Positions 46,319 through 55,157 of a DNA stretch of 64,000 bases are shown here, in pieces. This DNA is from Gillisia sp. Hel_I_86. GTDB lineage: Bacteria; Bacteroidota; Bacteroidia; Flavobacteriales; Flavobacteriaceae. Numbering within the stretch: position 1 is the first letter of the stretch; each line of letters opens with the position of its first letter. The position numbers and the translations under genes were made by a program. The stretch lies in the NCBI RefSeq assembly GCF_007827275.1, contig NZ_VISE01000001.1:1550001-1614000 (forward strand), given 5' to 3'. Under the pieces are notes generated by a model, which was not told the DNA's origin, ran no database searches, and worked only from the letters and a program-made list of their open reading frames with translations.

Positions 46319-47857
46319 TTATTCTAATACTTCCCCGTTTTTGTCGTGAAAGTGATATTCCATGTACGTGTAAGCGTCTCTTGGTAAAATTTTTACCCAG
46401 CGCTTATGGTCAAAAAACCATTGGGAGCGGGGCGATGGAAAGCCTCTTGTTAAAAAGGCCGCAATAAATGGGTGCGCACTTAAGGTGATCTTTTTATGAT
46501 TCTTCTTGATCAGTCTTTCTAGATCGGTTTTTATTTTATCAATAACAATAATAGGAGCCTCAATCTCTCCTGTTCCGTTCGGGTTTACCTCACGGGTCTT
46601 GATATTTGTTTCCGGCCTTACGCGTTGTCTTGTAATTTGTATTAACCCAAATTTACTTGGGGGCAATATTTTGTGTTTAGCACGATCATCGCTCATTTCT
46701 TCGCGTAAATGATCAAATAGTGCTTTTCTGTTTTCGGCCTTGTTCATGTCTATAAAGTCAACCACAATAATTCCACCCATATCACGTAATCGTAATTGTC
46801 GGGCTATTTCTGTGGCGCTTATAAGGTTCACTTCTAAGGCGGTCTCTTCCTGGTTTTTAGCTTTATTGGAACGGTTTCCACTGTTCACGTCTATAACGTG
46901 CATGGCTTCTGTGTGCTCAATAATCAGGTAAGCTCCTTTGCTCATCGATACGGTGCGACCAAAGGAAGTTTTTATTTGTCTTTCGATACCGAATTTTTCA
47001 AAAATTGGAACATTGGATTGGTACAGCTTTACTATGGATTCTTTATTTGGAGCAATTTCTGCCACATAATCTTTTAGCTGCGCATAAAGCTCTTCGTCAT
47101 CTACCGTAATAGAGGTGAAAGTGTCGTTAAAGATATCCCTCAAAATGGAAGATGCCCTATTTAACTCTCCCAATACCTTGGATGGATGGGGTGCTTTATA
47201 TAATTTTTTGCACATTGCTGTCCAGCGACTCATTAAATTCTGAAGATCTCTGTCTAGCTCTGCTACTTTTTTGCCTTCTGCTACGGTTCTAACAATTACA
47301 CCAAACCCCTTGGGTTTAATGCTTTTTACCAATCTCTTTAATCGATCCTTTTCTTCTTTGCTTTCAATTTTTTGAGAAACTGAAACCCTGTTGGAAAAAG
47401 GGACCAATACAATATAACGGCCTGGCAAGGAAAGCTCGGAGCTTATTCTTGGGCCTTTTGTGGAGATTGGTTCTTTCATTACTTGAACCAGTAACGACTG
47501 ATTTGATTTTAAGACTTCAGTAACACTGCCGTCTTTATCAATATCTTGTTCAAAAGTAAAATTCTGTAAAGAATAATCTTTTAATTTACCTGTGCTTACA
47601 CGTTTTACGAACTTCAACAAAGTTTGGACTTGAGGGCCAAGATCATGATAGTGCAAAAAACCATCTTTTGTATAGCCAACATTTACAAATGCGGCATTTA
47701 ATCCTGGAACAGCTTTCCTGATTTTGGCAATAAAAATATCACCTACAGCAAAGTTGCTATCGTCTTCTTCCTTGTTTAATTCGACTAGTTTTCCATCTTT
47801 AATTAAGGCAAAATCTATAGCAGAGGAACCAGATCTAATAATCAATTCTTTGTCCAC
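46319..47857 (-). CDS. rng: Ribonuclease G/E family endoribonuclease
   Basis: 512-aa RNase G-type enzyme processing rRNA and decaying mRNA. An S1 domain covers about 35-120 (VGDIFIAKIRKAVPGLNAAFVNVG; KDGFLHYHD). The catalytic DNase-I-like part has AMHVIDVNSG and GGIIVVDFIDM, supplying the metal-binding aspartates. The tail lacks the long degradosome scaffold of E. coli RNase E. It lies downstream of the 29-aa basic protein and HU on the same strand. Confidence 0.95.
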   Translation of the reverse strand: MDKELIIRSGSSAIDFALIKDGKLVELNKEEDDSNFAVGDIFIAKIRKAVPGLNAAFVNVGYTKDGFLHYHDLGPQVQTLLKFVKRVSTGKLKDYSLQNFTFEQDIDKDGSVTEVLKSNQSLLVQVMKEPISTKGPRISSELSLPGRYIVLVPFSNRVSVSQKIESKEEKDRLKRLVKSIKPKGFGVIVRTVAEGKKVAELDRDLQNLMSRWTAMCKKLYKAPHPSKVLGELNRASSILRDIFNDTFTSITVDDEELYAQLKDYVAEIAPNKESIVKLYQSNVPIFEKFGIERQIKTSFGRTVSMSKGAYLIIEHTEAMHVIDVNSGNRSNKAKNQEETALEVNLISATEIARQLRLRDMGGIIVVDFIDMNKAENRKALFDHLREEMSDDRAKHKILPPSKFGLIQITRQRVRPETNIKTREVNPNGTGEIEAPIIVIDKIKTDLERLIKKNHKKITLSAHPFIAAFLTRGFPSPRSQWFFDHKRWVKILPRDAYTYMEYHFHDKNGEVLE

Positions 47858-47988
47858 TCTTTTAGATTTTTATCCCGGAAATCGGGATGGATTAAACAAT
47901 AAATTTTCACAGGGTTTTTAAGCCTGGAGAAACCTGAATTAAACTTTAAAGCAAATTCGGTTTCAATTTCAAAGAACGTCTTTTACTA

Positions 47989-48016
47989 AAAAAAGTAGTG
48001 GGAGCACTACTTTTTC
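47989..48016 (-). terminator. Terminator overlapping the end of the 29-aa gene
   Basis: AAAAGTAGT and ACTACTTTT form a 9-bp stem with loop GGGAGC. On the minus strand it is followed by TTTTTTT. The stem includes the stop codon of the 29-aa gene, so HU plus the small gene would end here and rng needs readthrough or its own promoter. Confidence 0.75.
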
Positions 48017-48096
48017 TTATGGCGGTTGGCCCTGCTTCTCTTTTTGCGCTTGTGAGTAGCTACCTTATGTCTTTTTCTTTTTTTACCACTTGGCAT
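48007..48096 (-). CDS. 29-aa very basic protein, candidate small ribosomal protein
   Basis: Short gene between HU and rng. Its product starts MPSGKKRKRHKVATHKRKKR and ends SRANRHKKK: 29 residues, of which about two thirds are Lys, Arg or His, with no acidic residue. Such composition fits a ribosomal or RNA-binding protein. Very similar short proteins are, to my memory, common in Bacteroidota between HU and rng. It resembles small extra ribosomal proteins such as Thx in style, but I cannot confirm which family. Tightly followed by a terminator hairpin. Confidence 0.75.
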   Translation of the reverse strand: MPSGKKRKRHKVATHKRKKRSRANRHKKK

Positions 48097-48150
48097 AGTG
48101 TTACTTTTTTTTAAAATTAATAATATACTTTAAACTTCTGGTCAAGGAAG

Positions 48151-48444
48151 TTATTCTTTTACTTCAACATTAGTCTTTACACCATCTACAAAAACACGTG
48201 CTGGTTTAAATGCAGGGATATTGTGTGCAGGGATTTTTATTGTAGTATTCTTGGAAATGTTTCTTCCGGTTTTTTCAGCTCTTGTTTTAATTACAAAGCT
48301 TCCAAATCCTCTTAAGTAAACATTATCTCCACTTTCCAAAGAAGTTTTTACTTCTTCCATAAATGTTTCAACAGTAGCTTGAACATCACCTTTTTCCATT
48401 CCTAACTTCTCTGAAATCTTTGCTACGATATCTGCTTTCGTCAT
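48151..48444 (-). CDS. hup: HU family DNA-binding protein
   Basis: 97-aa nucleoid protein: TKADIVAKISEKLG, then the beta-arm motif GFGSFVIKTRAEKTGRNISKN, with the DNA-bending PAHNIPAFKPA tip and tail. Length is standard plus a short tail. A promoter with an exact TATATTTG -7 box lies just upstream. Confidence 0.95.
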   Translation of the reverse strand: MTKADIVAKISEKLGMEKGDVQATVETFMEEVKTSLESGDNVYLRGFGSFVIKTRAEKTGRNISKNTTIKIPAHNIPAFKPARVFVDGVKTNVEVKE

Positions 48445-48492
48445 TTTCGTACTATTTAATATTATAATTGGGGTTCTTAATTTTCAAGGGGG

Positions 48493-48524
48493 CAAATATA
48501 AGAATTAAATCTCCAATATTTCAA
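48493..48524 (-). promoter_or_regulatory. Promoter of the HU gene
   Basis: On the minus strand TATATTTG (48493-48500) is an exact -7 box. TTG at 48522-48524 lies 21 bp upstream, slightly long for a -33 element. About 48 bp to the HU ATG. Confidence 0.6.
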
Positions 48525-48585
48525 TCCTAATTCATTAAATAGTAACCAAATAAAGAATTATTATTGCAAGCAAACAATGCTATTC

Positions 48586-49635
48586 ATGATTTTTCATAAA
48601 ATATTGATTAATTGGTACTTAAACAATAAGAGGGAATTGCCTTGGAGAAAAACCAGCGATCCCTATCGTATTTGGTTAAGTGAAATTATGCTTCAACAAA
48701 CACGAATAGAGCAAGGACTGCCTTATTATTTGGCATTTATCAAGGTTTTTCCAAGTGTTTTTGATCTTGCCAATGCTTCCCAAGAAAAGGTTTTAAAGTT
48801 GTGGCAGGGCTTGGGCTATTATTCCAGGGCCAGAAATTTGCATGAAACCGCAAAATATATTGCTAAAGAATTAGACGGTAAGTTTCCAGACAACTACAAA
48901 AATTTATTAAAATTGAAGGGGATTGGAGATTATACAGCAAGTGCAATTGCCTCTATATGCTATAATGAAGCTGCTCCCGTGGTGGATGGAAATGTTTATA
49001 GAGTGCTGGCAAGATATTTTGATATGGACACCCCTATTAATAGTACTGCAGGAATTAAAGAATTTAAAGCCTTGGCAACCGAGTTGATAGATAAAGAAGA
49101 CCCTGCCACTTATAATCAAGCTATTATGGAGTTTGGCGCCCTGCAATGTAAGCCCCAAAACCCTTTGTGTGAGAGTTGTCCACTTTCTGGTAGTTGTTTA
49201 GCGCTGAAAAATAATAAGGTCGCTTTGCTTCCTGTGAAGTTGAAAAAGGCCAAGGTCAAAAAACGCTTCTTTAATTATTTGGTATTTCTTTCAGAAGAAA
49301 ATGAAACTCTTTTGGAACAAAGGATTGGACAAGGAATTTGGGAAGGTTTGTACCAATTCCCCCTGTTGGAAACAGGATCTTTAATAACAATAGACCAATT
49401 ATTAAAGGAACCCAAACTCCTTCAGTATAATGAAGCTTCAGAAAAGGGGATTAGTTTGTATAATGATGCTCCTATTGTACATAAACTTTCCCATCAACAT
49501 ATTTATACCCAATTTTGGATCATAGAAAATGCCGATTTGCTTGAAAAAGCGATTCCTTTATCCAAAATTCAAGAATATCCGGTTCCGGTCTTGATAGCCA
49601 ACTTTATAAATGAATTTGAATTGAGCGGATATTAA
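48586..49635 (+). CDS. mutY: A/G-specific adenine glycosylase
   Basis: Removes adenine mispaired with 8-oxoguanine. 349 aa from ATG 48586 (an ATG three codons earlier is possible). Helix-hairpin-helix LKGIGDYTASAIASIC near 115, catalytic Asp in VVDGNVYRVLAR near 140, and the [4Fe-4S] loop C-x6-C-x2-C-x5-C near 190 are present. The C-terminal NUDIX-like domain recognising 8-oxoG covers about 225-345. It belongs to a conserved mutY-ssb-gldE-gldD order, here split by repeats. Confidence 0.95.
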   Translation: MIFHKILINWYLNNKRELPWRKTSDPYRIWLSEIMLQQTRIEQGLPYYLAFIKVFPSVFDLANASQEKVLKLWQGLGYYSRARNLHETAKYIAKELDGKFPDNYKNLLKLKGIGDYTASAIASICYNEAAPVVDGNVYRVLARYFDMDTPINSTAGIKEFKALATELIDKEDPATYNQAIMEFGALQCKPQNPLCESCPLSGSCLALKNNKVALLPVKLKKAKVKKRFFNYLVFLSEENETLLEQRIGQGIWEGLYQFPLLETGSLITIDQLLKEPKLLQYNEASEKGISLYNDAPIVHKLSHQHIYTQFWIIENADLLEKAIPLSKIQEYPVPVLIANFINEFELSGY

Positions 49636-50266
49636 ATTTAGTTGAGATAATTTATGGACGTCTTTTTTTTGACAGAATAGCTATCTCGTCCCCCTGAGAC
49701 CCGTGATAAAAAAATATCTAGCGCAGGAAATCGACGTGTTTAAAAATTACCTCAAATTTAGCCTATTGAAGGATCTCAGAGCAGATCCCTCCTAGGTGGG
49801 GAAGACAATAAAAAAGGATTGTCATTCTGAAGGAATCGCAGTGGACTGAAGGATCTCAATACAACAGAATCAATTTAACCAGAGATCCCTCCTAGCGTCG
49901 GGATGACAAAGTATTCAAAATACGTCAATGGTAGACCCATAAGAAAAAAAAATTAGCGCAGGAAATTGACGTGGTTTTTATATAAGCTGATGGGATGCTG
50001 AAACAAGTTCAGCATGACGACAATTCCGCATCGTCACCCTGAACTGGTTTCAGGGTCTCTATTACGGCATTGATTCTTAGTGTTATAAGAATCTAAAACA
50101 ATTCCTATAGCTATCGGAACAGAATGAAGTCCTTTATCAGTTTAGGATGCTATACGGATCAACAAAAAATTGTGAGACTGGTAATATTGACATTAATAGG
50201 ACGTGATACTGGATAAATTTCTTTAATTTTAAACTATAGAACGAGCTAAAATTTAAATAAAAAATA
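49636..50266. repeat. 630-bp nest of dispersed repeats between mutY and ssb
   Basis: Elements in order: CCCCCTGAGACCCGTGATAAA...AGCGCAGGAAATCGACGTG at 49690-49740; a pair of GGATCTCA...AGATCCCTCCTAG phrases with GTCATTCTGAAGGAATCGC at 49775-49910; then 49955-50057, an inverted near-copy of 37531-37633; then an isolated GTTTCAGGGTCTC end. No gene. The usual close mutY-ssb linkage is interrupted here. Confidence 0.75.
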
Positions 50267-50725
50267 ATGACTGGCACACTTAATAAGGTAATGCTAATAG
50301 GGCATACAGGAGACGACGTAAAAATGCATTATTTTGAAGGAGGCGGGGCAATTGGACGTTTTCCTTTGGCTACCAATGAAGCTTATACAAATAAATCTAC
50401 GGGCCAACGGGTGGAAAATACCGAGTGGCACAACGTTATAGTTCGAAACAAAGCTGCCGAAATTTGCGAGAAGTACCTTAAAAAAGGTGACAAGGTTTAT
50501 GTGGAGGGTAGGTTGAAGAGCAGAAAATGGACAGACGATAAAGGGATCGAACGTTATTCGGTTGAAATCCAATGTACAGATTTTACCTTTTTGACCCCTA
50601 AAAATGAAACCACCGGGAATTCAGCACAAAATTCAGCTTCTGCAAAACCGGTTTCCAATACTAAAAATGATACTTTTGCCGATCAAACCAAGGGCAACGA
50701 GGAAGAAGATGATTTACCTTTCTAA
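50267..50725 (+). CDS. ssb: Single-stranded DNA-binding protein
   Basis: 152-aa SSB: OB fold (NKVMLIGHTGDDVKMHYFEGG; TEWHNVIVRNKAAEICEKYLKKGDKVYVEGRL), a Ser/Asn/Gln-rich disordered linker and the acidic tip EEEDDLPF that recruits partner proteins. Followed after 21 bp by gldE. Confidence 0.96.
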   Translation: MTGTLNKVMLIGHTGDDVKMHYFEGGGAIGRFPLATNEAYTNKSTGQRVENTEWHNVIVRNKAAEICEKYLKKGDKVYVEGRLKSRKWTDDKGIERYSVEIQCTDFTFLTPKNETTGNSAQNSASAKPVSNTKNDTFADQTKGNEEEDDLPF

Positions 50726-50746
50726 GTCTAACTAAAATATAAGCAT

Positions 50747-52084
50747 TTGGATCCAGATCCTCCCAGTTTAATTTTATCGTTTATCTCTCTAGAATTTTCA
50801 CAAGTAGTAAGTCTTGTTATACTTGTTGCACTATTAATTTGCTCTGCACTTATCTCTGGTGCAGAAGTTGCTTTTTTCTCTCTTACGCCTTCGGATTTTC
50901 TGGGAGATAATGGAAAGCGCACCAATGCCCAAAAAATTGTGACCAGATTGTTGGAAAAGCCCAAGAAATTATTGGCGACAATTTTAGTTGCAAATAACAC
51001 TATAAATATTGCTATTGTGTTGCTGTTTGATACGCTTACCGATGAGTTCTTTGGAAACATGAACGCTGTTTTCTTAGGGATAAATTTTAAATTTATTATT
51101 GAAGTTGGAATTGTAACCTTTCTTATTTTGCTTTTTGGCGAAATCTTGCCGAAAGTTTATGCAAGTAGGAACAATGTGAAATTCAGCAATTTTATGGCGT
51201 ATCCATTAAATGTTTTGGACTTTTTGATTTCGCCACTTAGTACCCCCATGAGGGCGGTTACTATTTATATCCATGATAAGTTAGGGAAGCAAAAAGGGTT
51301 TTTAAGTGTAGATCATCTCTCCCAGGCGTTAGAAATGACAAGGGAAGAGGATACCACACATGAAGAACAGAAGATTTTAAGGGGAATTGTTTCTTTTGGA
51401 AACACAGACACTAAACAGGTCATGCATCCAAGAATGGATATTTTTGCCTTAAATGAGAATCAAACCTATAAAGAGATAATTCCCGAGATCGTAGAGCATG
51501 GGTTTTCCAGAATTCCCGTGTACAAGGAGAATATAGACCAGGTTAGTGGAATCCTCTACGTTAAGGATCTTTTGCCTTTTCTGGATCAAAAAGAGTTTGA
51601 ATGGACTTCTCTCTTGCGGGAGCCATATTTTATTCCGGAGAACAAGAAATTGGATGATCTTTTAAATGAATTTAAGGACAAGAAAATCCATTTGGCAATC
51701 GTTGTGGATGAATATGGTGGTACAAGCGGGTTGGTCTCTTTGGAAGATATAATCGAAGAAATTGTAGGAGATATAAGCGATGAATTTGATGATGAAGATT
51801 TGGTGTTTTCCAAATTGGATGAGTCCAATTTTATTTTCGAGGGAAAAACTCCACTAAAGGATTTCTACAAAATTATAAAATTGGAAGATTCTTCAAATTT
51901 TGAGGAAAACAAAGGGGAATCTGATACCCTTGCTGGTTTTTTACTTGAAATATCGGGTGGATTTCCAAAGAAGAACGAAACTATATCTTTTCAGAATTAT
52001 CACTTTACCATTGAGGTTATAGATGATAAAAGAATAAAGCAAATCAAATTAAGTATAGAGCCAGAAATCTCTTCAGAAGAGTAG
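50747..52084 (+). CDS. gldE: Gliding-motility-associated membrane protein GldE (DUF21/CBS/CorC_HlyC)
   Basis: 445 aa. An N-terminal DUF21 membrane domain with several helices (VSLVILVALLICSALISGAEVAFFSLTP) is followed by two CBS domains at about 215-345 (VMHPRMDIFALNENQTYKEI; IVVDEYGGTSGLVSLEDIIEEIVGDISDEF) and a CorC_HlyC domain at the end. TTG start: an in-frame stop at 50729-50731 leaves no alternative. Position after ssb and before gldD marks it as GldE, which in flavobacteria partially overlaps GldD function. Confidence 0.93.
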   Translation: MDPDPPSLILSFISLEFSQVVSLVILVALLICSALISGAEVAFFSLTPSDFLGDNGKRTNAQKIVTRLLEKPKKLLATILVANNTINIAIVLLFDTLTDEFFGNMNAVFLGINFKFIIEVGIVTFLILLFGEILPKVYASRNNVKFSNFMAYPLNVLDFLISPLSTPMRAVTIYIHDKLGKQKGFLSVDHLSQALEMTREEDTTHEEQKILRGIVSFGNTDTKQVMHPRMDIFALNENQTYKEIIPEIVEHGFSRIPVYKENIDQVSGILYVKDLLPFLDQKEFEWTSLLREPYFIPENKKLDDLLNEFKDKKIHLAIVVDEYGGTSGLVSLEDIIEEIVGDISDEFDDEDLVFSKLDESNFIFEGKTPLKDFYKIIKLEDSSNFEENKGESDTLAGFLLEISGGFPKKNETISFQNYHFTIEVIDDKRIKQIKLSIEPEISSEE

Positions 52085-52126
52085 ATTAAGGTTTTGATCA
52101 TTTAATTTGTTTCATAATCTTTCAGG

Positions 52127-52687
52127 ATGAAAAAAATAAGTTTCATATTAATAGTTTTTGCAGTTGTTGTTTCGTGTAAAGATGAAGTGCTGCCCAAGCC
52201 AAAGGCTTTTTTGGATTTGGAATTTCCTGCTGTAAATTATGAGGAAACAAACTTGGATTGTCCATTTGTTTTTGAGTATAATTCTACCGCGAAAATCGTG
52301 AAGCCCAAAGGGAACAGCCCTTGTTGGATCAATCTAAATTACCCTAAATTAAATGCCTCTGTTTTTATTACCTATCAGGAAGTGCATAACAATTTGGATT
52401 CCCTCTTGATGGACTCTCAAAAATTACCTTTACAGCATACAATAAAAGCCGATTTTATAGAAGGGGATGTGTATGTGAATCCCGTGAATAAGACCTACGG
52501 AATGTTTTACGCAATAGACGGGGATGCCGCTTCTCAAGCACAATTTTATGTTACAGATAGTGTAAAGCACTTTATGACGGGCTCGCTATATTTTAATCAG
52601 AAACCTAATTTTGATTCTATTATGCCTGCTGCATCTTACATTAAATCAGACATTAAGAGGTTGATGGAATCGTTGAGGTGGCAATAA
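52127..52687 (+). CDS. gldD: Gliding motility lipoprotein GldD
   Basis: 186-aa lipoprotein: signal ISFILIVFAVVVSC with lipid Cys17, followed by KPKAFLDLEFPAVNYEE and CPFVFEYNSTAKI. Required for gliding and T9SS function in Flavobacterium johnsoniae. It lies 42 bp after gldE. Length is normal. Confidence 0.94.
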   Translation: MKKISFILIVFAVVVSCKDEVLPKPKAFLDLEFPAVNYEETNLDCPFVFEYNSTAKIVKPKGNSPCWINLNYPKLNASVFITYQEVHNNLDSLLMDSQKLPLQHTIKADFIEGDVYVNPVNKTYGMFYAIDGDAASQAQFYVTDSVKHFMTGSLYFNQKPNFDSIMPAASYIKSDIKRLMESLRWQ

Positions 52688-52759
52688 ATGGAAATTTTTA
52701 ATAGCTCCTATTGGATGTACAATTCCCTTTGTCTTTAATTTTTTTGCTGTTTTTTAGTT

Positions 52760-52845
52760 TTAATCCCTTATTGAAGTATTAAAGGCTTAACCCCGCCTGA
52801 TAGGAAGGACAGGTTCTCCACGGCTTGCCCCGAGGTTCTTGATTT
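52760..52845. repeat. TTAATCCCTTAT repeat, copy C, at the broken edge of the EamA remnant
   Basis: A shorter, diverged copy of the family at 20865 and 45037: it starts TTAATCCCTTATTGAAG and ends CGGCTTGCCCCGAGGTTCTTGATT. Its end abuts the truncated transporter frame. The rest of the 389-bp gap 52688-53076 is the remnant and a terminator-like hairpin. Confidence 0.6.
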
Positions 52846-52851
52846 AGACTT

Positions 52852-53046
52852 ACCCAGATCTTAAACCCTGTCTTTTCAACCTCTGTAACCTATACCATTC
52901 CGGTAGTGGCATTGGGTTGGGGCTTTTTGGATGGAGAGGTGTTTACTGGCCTCCAGTTAGTTTCCATGTTGATTATTTTATTGGGCGTTTTTCTGGTGAA
53001 CAGATCGAGAAACCTATATTCTAAAAACAAAAAAACCGACCAATAA
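52852..53046 (+). pseudogene. EamA/DMT transporter 3' remnant
   Basis: An open frame without a start codon reads NPVFSTSVTYTIPVVALGWG, then FLDGE, then a hydrophobic helix and VNRSRNLYSK before TAA at 53044. This is the unmistakable last two helices of an EamA-family drug/metabolite transporter (PVFASSVTYxIPIVAxxWG). The rest of the gene is absent: the frame is closed by TGA at 52840-52842, at the end of repeat copy C. It is best read as the tail of a transporter gene lost by deletion or repeat insertion. Confidence 0.8.
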
Positions 53047-53058
53047 GGGCCGGCTTTT
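53031..53058 (-). terminator. Possible terminator of the M16 peptidase pair
   Basis: On the minus strand AAAGCCGGCCC, a 5-nt loop and GGTCGGTTTTTTT form an imperfect stem ending in a T-run, 19 bp past the peptidase stop. Confidence 0.45.
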
Positions 53059-53076
53059 TCAACATTAACAAAAAAA

Positions 53077-55140
53077 TTATTCCATAAAATCCTCATCGGT
53101 TACTCCTTCATTCACTTTAAGGGTTTGCACCTTAAAATCGAATGTTTGAGGCCCCATGGATTGGGATATCGAAAATGGAAATTTAATCCCGTTTACTTCT
53201 TGGTAATCGCTGTAAGTAATTGGAACTTCCATGGTTTGATCTCCTTGGGAAACTTTACTTACTTCTTTTACTTTCAATCCGCTTTCTACATCGTAGTAAG
53301 CAGTTTTGTCCTCTGTAAGTGCAACGGCATAAGCATCTTTACCATCTACTGGTTCAATCCCCATTACTTTTGCATCTTTGGTATCCAATTCTGGGAACGG
53401 GTTGGCATCGGCTTTTGCGGCCATCAATTGCTCTTCGGTAAAGTCTATTTTTTGACCTTGTGCCATTGTAAATCCAGTTGCCCCGTTGTAAACCTGCTTG
53501 CTTAGAACATTACCGCTCATAGAAATTTTTTGGGATGACTTTCCTTTGGCAGTTTTTACTTCAAGATCCAATTTCTGACCTTGAATATCTGCTTGTGCAA
53601 CCATATAAACGCTTTCTGCTGTAGATACAGCTTCTTTTCCGCCGATTGCCTTGATATACTTGTCGAAAATAGATTTTGGTGTTACTGAAGCATCAACTGC
53701 CTTGTTGAATTCTGGTCTGTCTATTTCTTCACCGTAAGAATTGTAATATTTAACTGGTACTTTAACTCCATTTAATTTCACCTTTTCAAGATTTGCAGCA
53801 ACATCAGCTCCTTTTCCTGCAATTACAATTCGCATATTATCAGTATTGTAATATTTGTTTGCTACTCGTTTAACATCCTCTGCAGTAACGGCATTTATGT
53901 TTTTTAAATAGTTTTCGTAGAAATCCTTAGGAAGATCATTTGTTTGAATATCAAGAGCATAGTTTGCAATTGTTTCCGGTCTCTCCAATCTTGTTATGAA
54001 ATCTCCAGCAAACTGACTCTTTGCGTCTTTCAATGTTTGAGGATCTACTAATTCAGATTTAATTCTATTTATCTCCTTCATTGTTTCTACCACTGCACTA
54101 TCGGTAACAGCATTTCTTACACTAGCAGAAGCAATGAATCTTGACGCATATTTATCAGCTCCAGTGGACGTTCTAGCTCCATAAGTGTAGCCTTTACCCT
54201 CTCTTAGGTTCATGTTTAAATAACTTCCAAAACTACCTCCAAGTATTTGGTTGGCAACTAACGCTGCAAAGTAATCTTCATCATTCATTTTAAGATTGAT
54301 GGTATTTTGAACTTTTAATTCACTTTGAACAGCATTGGGCATATCCACAAAGTTGATCTCAGTTAAAGAAACATTAGCTACTTCTGGAAGTTGTTGATCT
54401 TTTGGTGCAACTCTATTCCATTTTCCAAATTCTTTTTTAACTTGCTCTTTAACCTCTGAAGTTTTTACATCTCCTATAATTACTAAGTAAGCATTTTTTG
54501 GAGCGAAGTATGTATTATAATAAGTTTCAACATCTTTTAAGGTTACAGCTTCTGTATTCTCAACAGTAGAGAACTCTCCATAAGGATGTCTTTTCCCATA
54601 TGCTAAAGCTGAACTTACCCTATTAGCAACCGCCCCAACATTTTTTTCGTTTGATTTTAAACTTTCTATTAGTTTGGTTTTTTCTGAATCAAATTCTTTT
54701 TGGTCAAATTTTGGATTTAAAGATCCATCAGCCATTAATTCAATTATTCTCGGAAAAAATTTAGAGAGAGCCCTAGCCGATACACTCTCTGAACCGAAAT
54801 AAATAGTTGCACCTAAAAAGTCTACCTCTTCATTAAACGCATCCTTGGACATTTTTTGAGTACCACTACCTAATAAGGCAGATACAAGACTTGATGTTGC
54901 TGGTTTATCTTTTTCAGTATGAGGTTTGTTATCTATAATTAAATTAGCAGTAACCCTAGGTAATTTATGGTTTTCTACCACTAAAACACGTAGCCCATTT
55001 TTTAACTGAAAGGTTTCTGGTTCTCCAAGATCAATCGAAGGCGCAGGGCCAGGCTCGGGTTGTTTCGATCTGTCTATTTGCGCAATGGCACTGGTGGTCA
55101 TTAAGCAAATTAATAGCATTGTAAATATATTGGTTTTCAT
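53077..55140 (-). CDS. M16 family peptidase-like subunit lacking the zinc motif, with C-terminal LolA-like domain
   Basis: 687-aa exported protein (signal FTMLLICLMTTSAIAQ). Residues about 40-460 form two pitrilysin-type halves (FQLKNGLRVLVVENHKLPRV), but where HxxEH is expected the sequence reads SSLVSALLGSGT, so it cannot bind zinc. KGYTYGARTS, near 310, keeps the conserved Arg/Tyr-type region of the partner subunit. Residues about 490-687 form an extra beta-rich domain resembling outer-membrane lipoprotein-carrier (LolA-like) folds. It follows the active M16 gene by 17 bp, matching alpha/beta heterodimeric M16B peptidases. Confidence 0.88.
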   Translation of the reverse strand: MKTNIFTMLLICLMTTSAIAQIDRSKQPEPGPAPSIDLGEPETFQLKNGLRVLVVENHKLPRVTANLIIDNKPHTEKDKPATSSLVSALLGSGTQKMSKDAFNEEVDFLGATIYFGSESVSARALSKFFPRIIELMADGSLNPKFDQKEFDSEKTKLIESLKSNEKNVGAVANRVSSALAYGKRHPYGEFSTVENTEAVTLKDVETYYNTYFAPKNAYLVIIGDVKTSEVKEQVKKEFGKWNRVAPKDQQLPEVANVSLTEINFVDMPNAVQSELKVQNTINLKMNDEDYFAALVANQILGGSFGSYLNMNLREGKGYTYGARTSTGADKYASRFIASASVRNAVTDSAVVETMKEINRIKSELVDPQTLKDAKSQFAGDFITRLERPETIANYALDIQTNDLPKDFYENYLKNINAVTAEDVKRVANKYYNTDNMRIVIAGKGADVAANLEKVKLNGVKVPVKYYNSYGEEIDRPEFNKAVDASVTPKSIFDKYIKAIGGKEAVSTAESVYMVAQADIQGQKLDLEVKTAKGKSSQKISMSGNVLSKQVYNGATGFTMAQGQKIDFTEEQLMAAKADANPFPELDTKDAKVMGIEPVDGKDAYAVALTEDKTAYYDVESGLKVKEVSKVSQGDQTMEVPITYSDYQEVNGIKFPFSISQSMGPQTFDFKVQTLKVNEGVTDEDFME

Positions 55141-55157
55141 TTCTTTTAATTTTAAGT

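Noticed and set aside
52890-53096. Minus-strand 68-aa ORF across the gldD-M16 gap
   Set aside because: It is antisense to the clear EamA remnant on the plus strand and overlaps the M16 end. The plus-strand frame explains the sequence.
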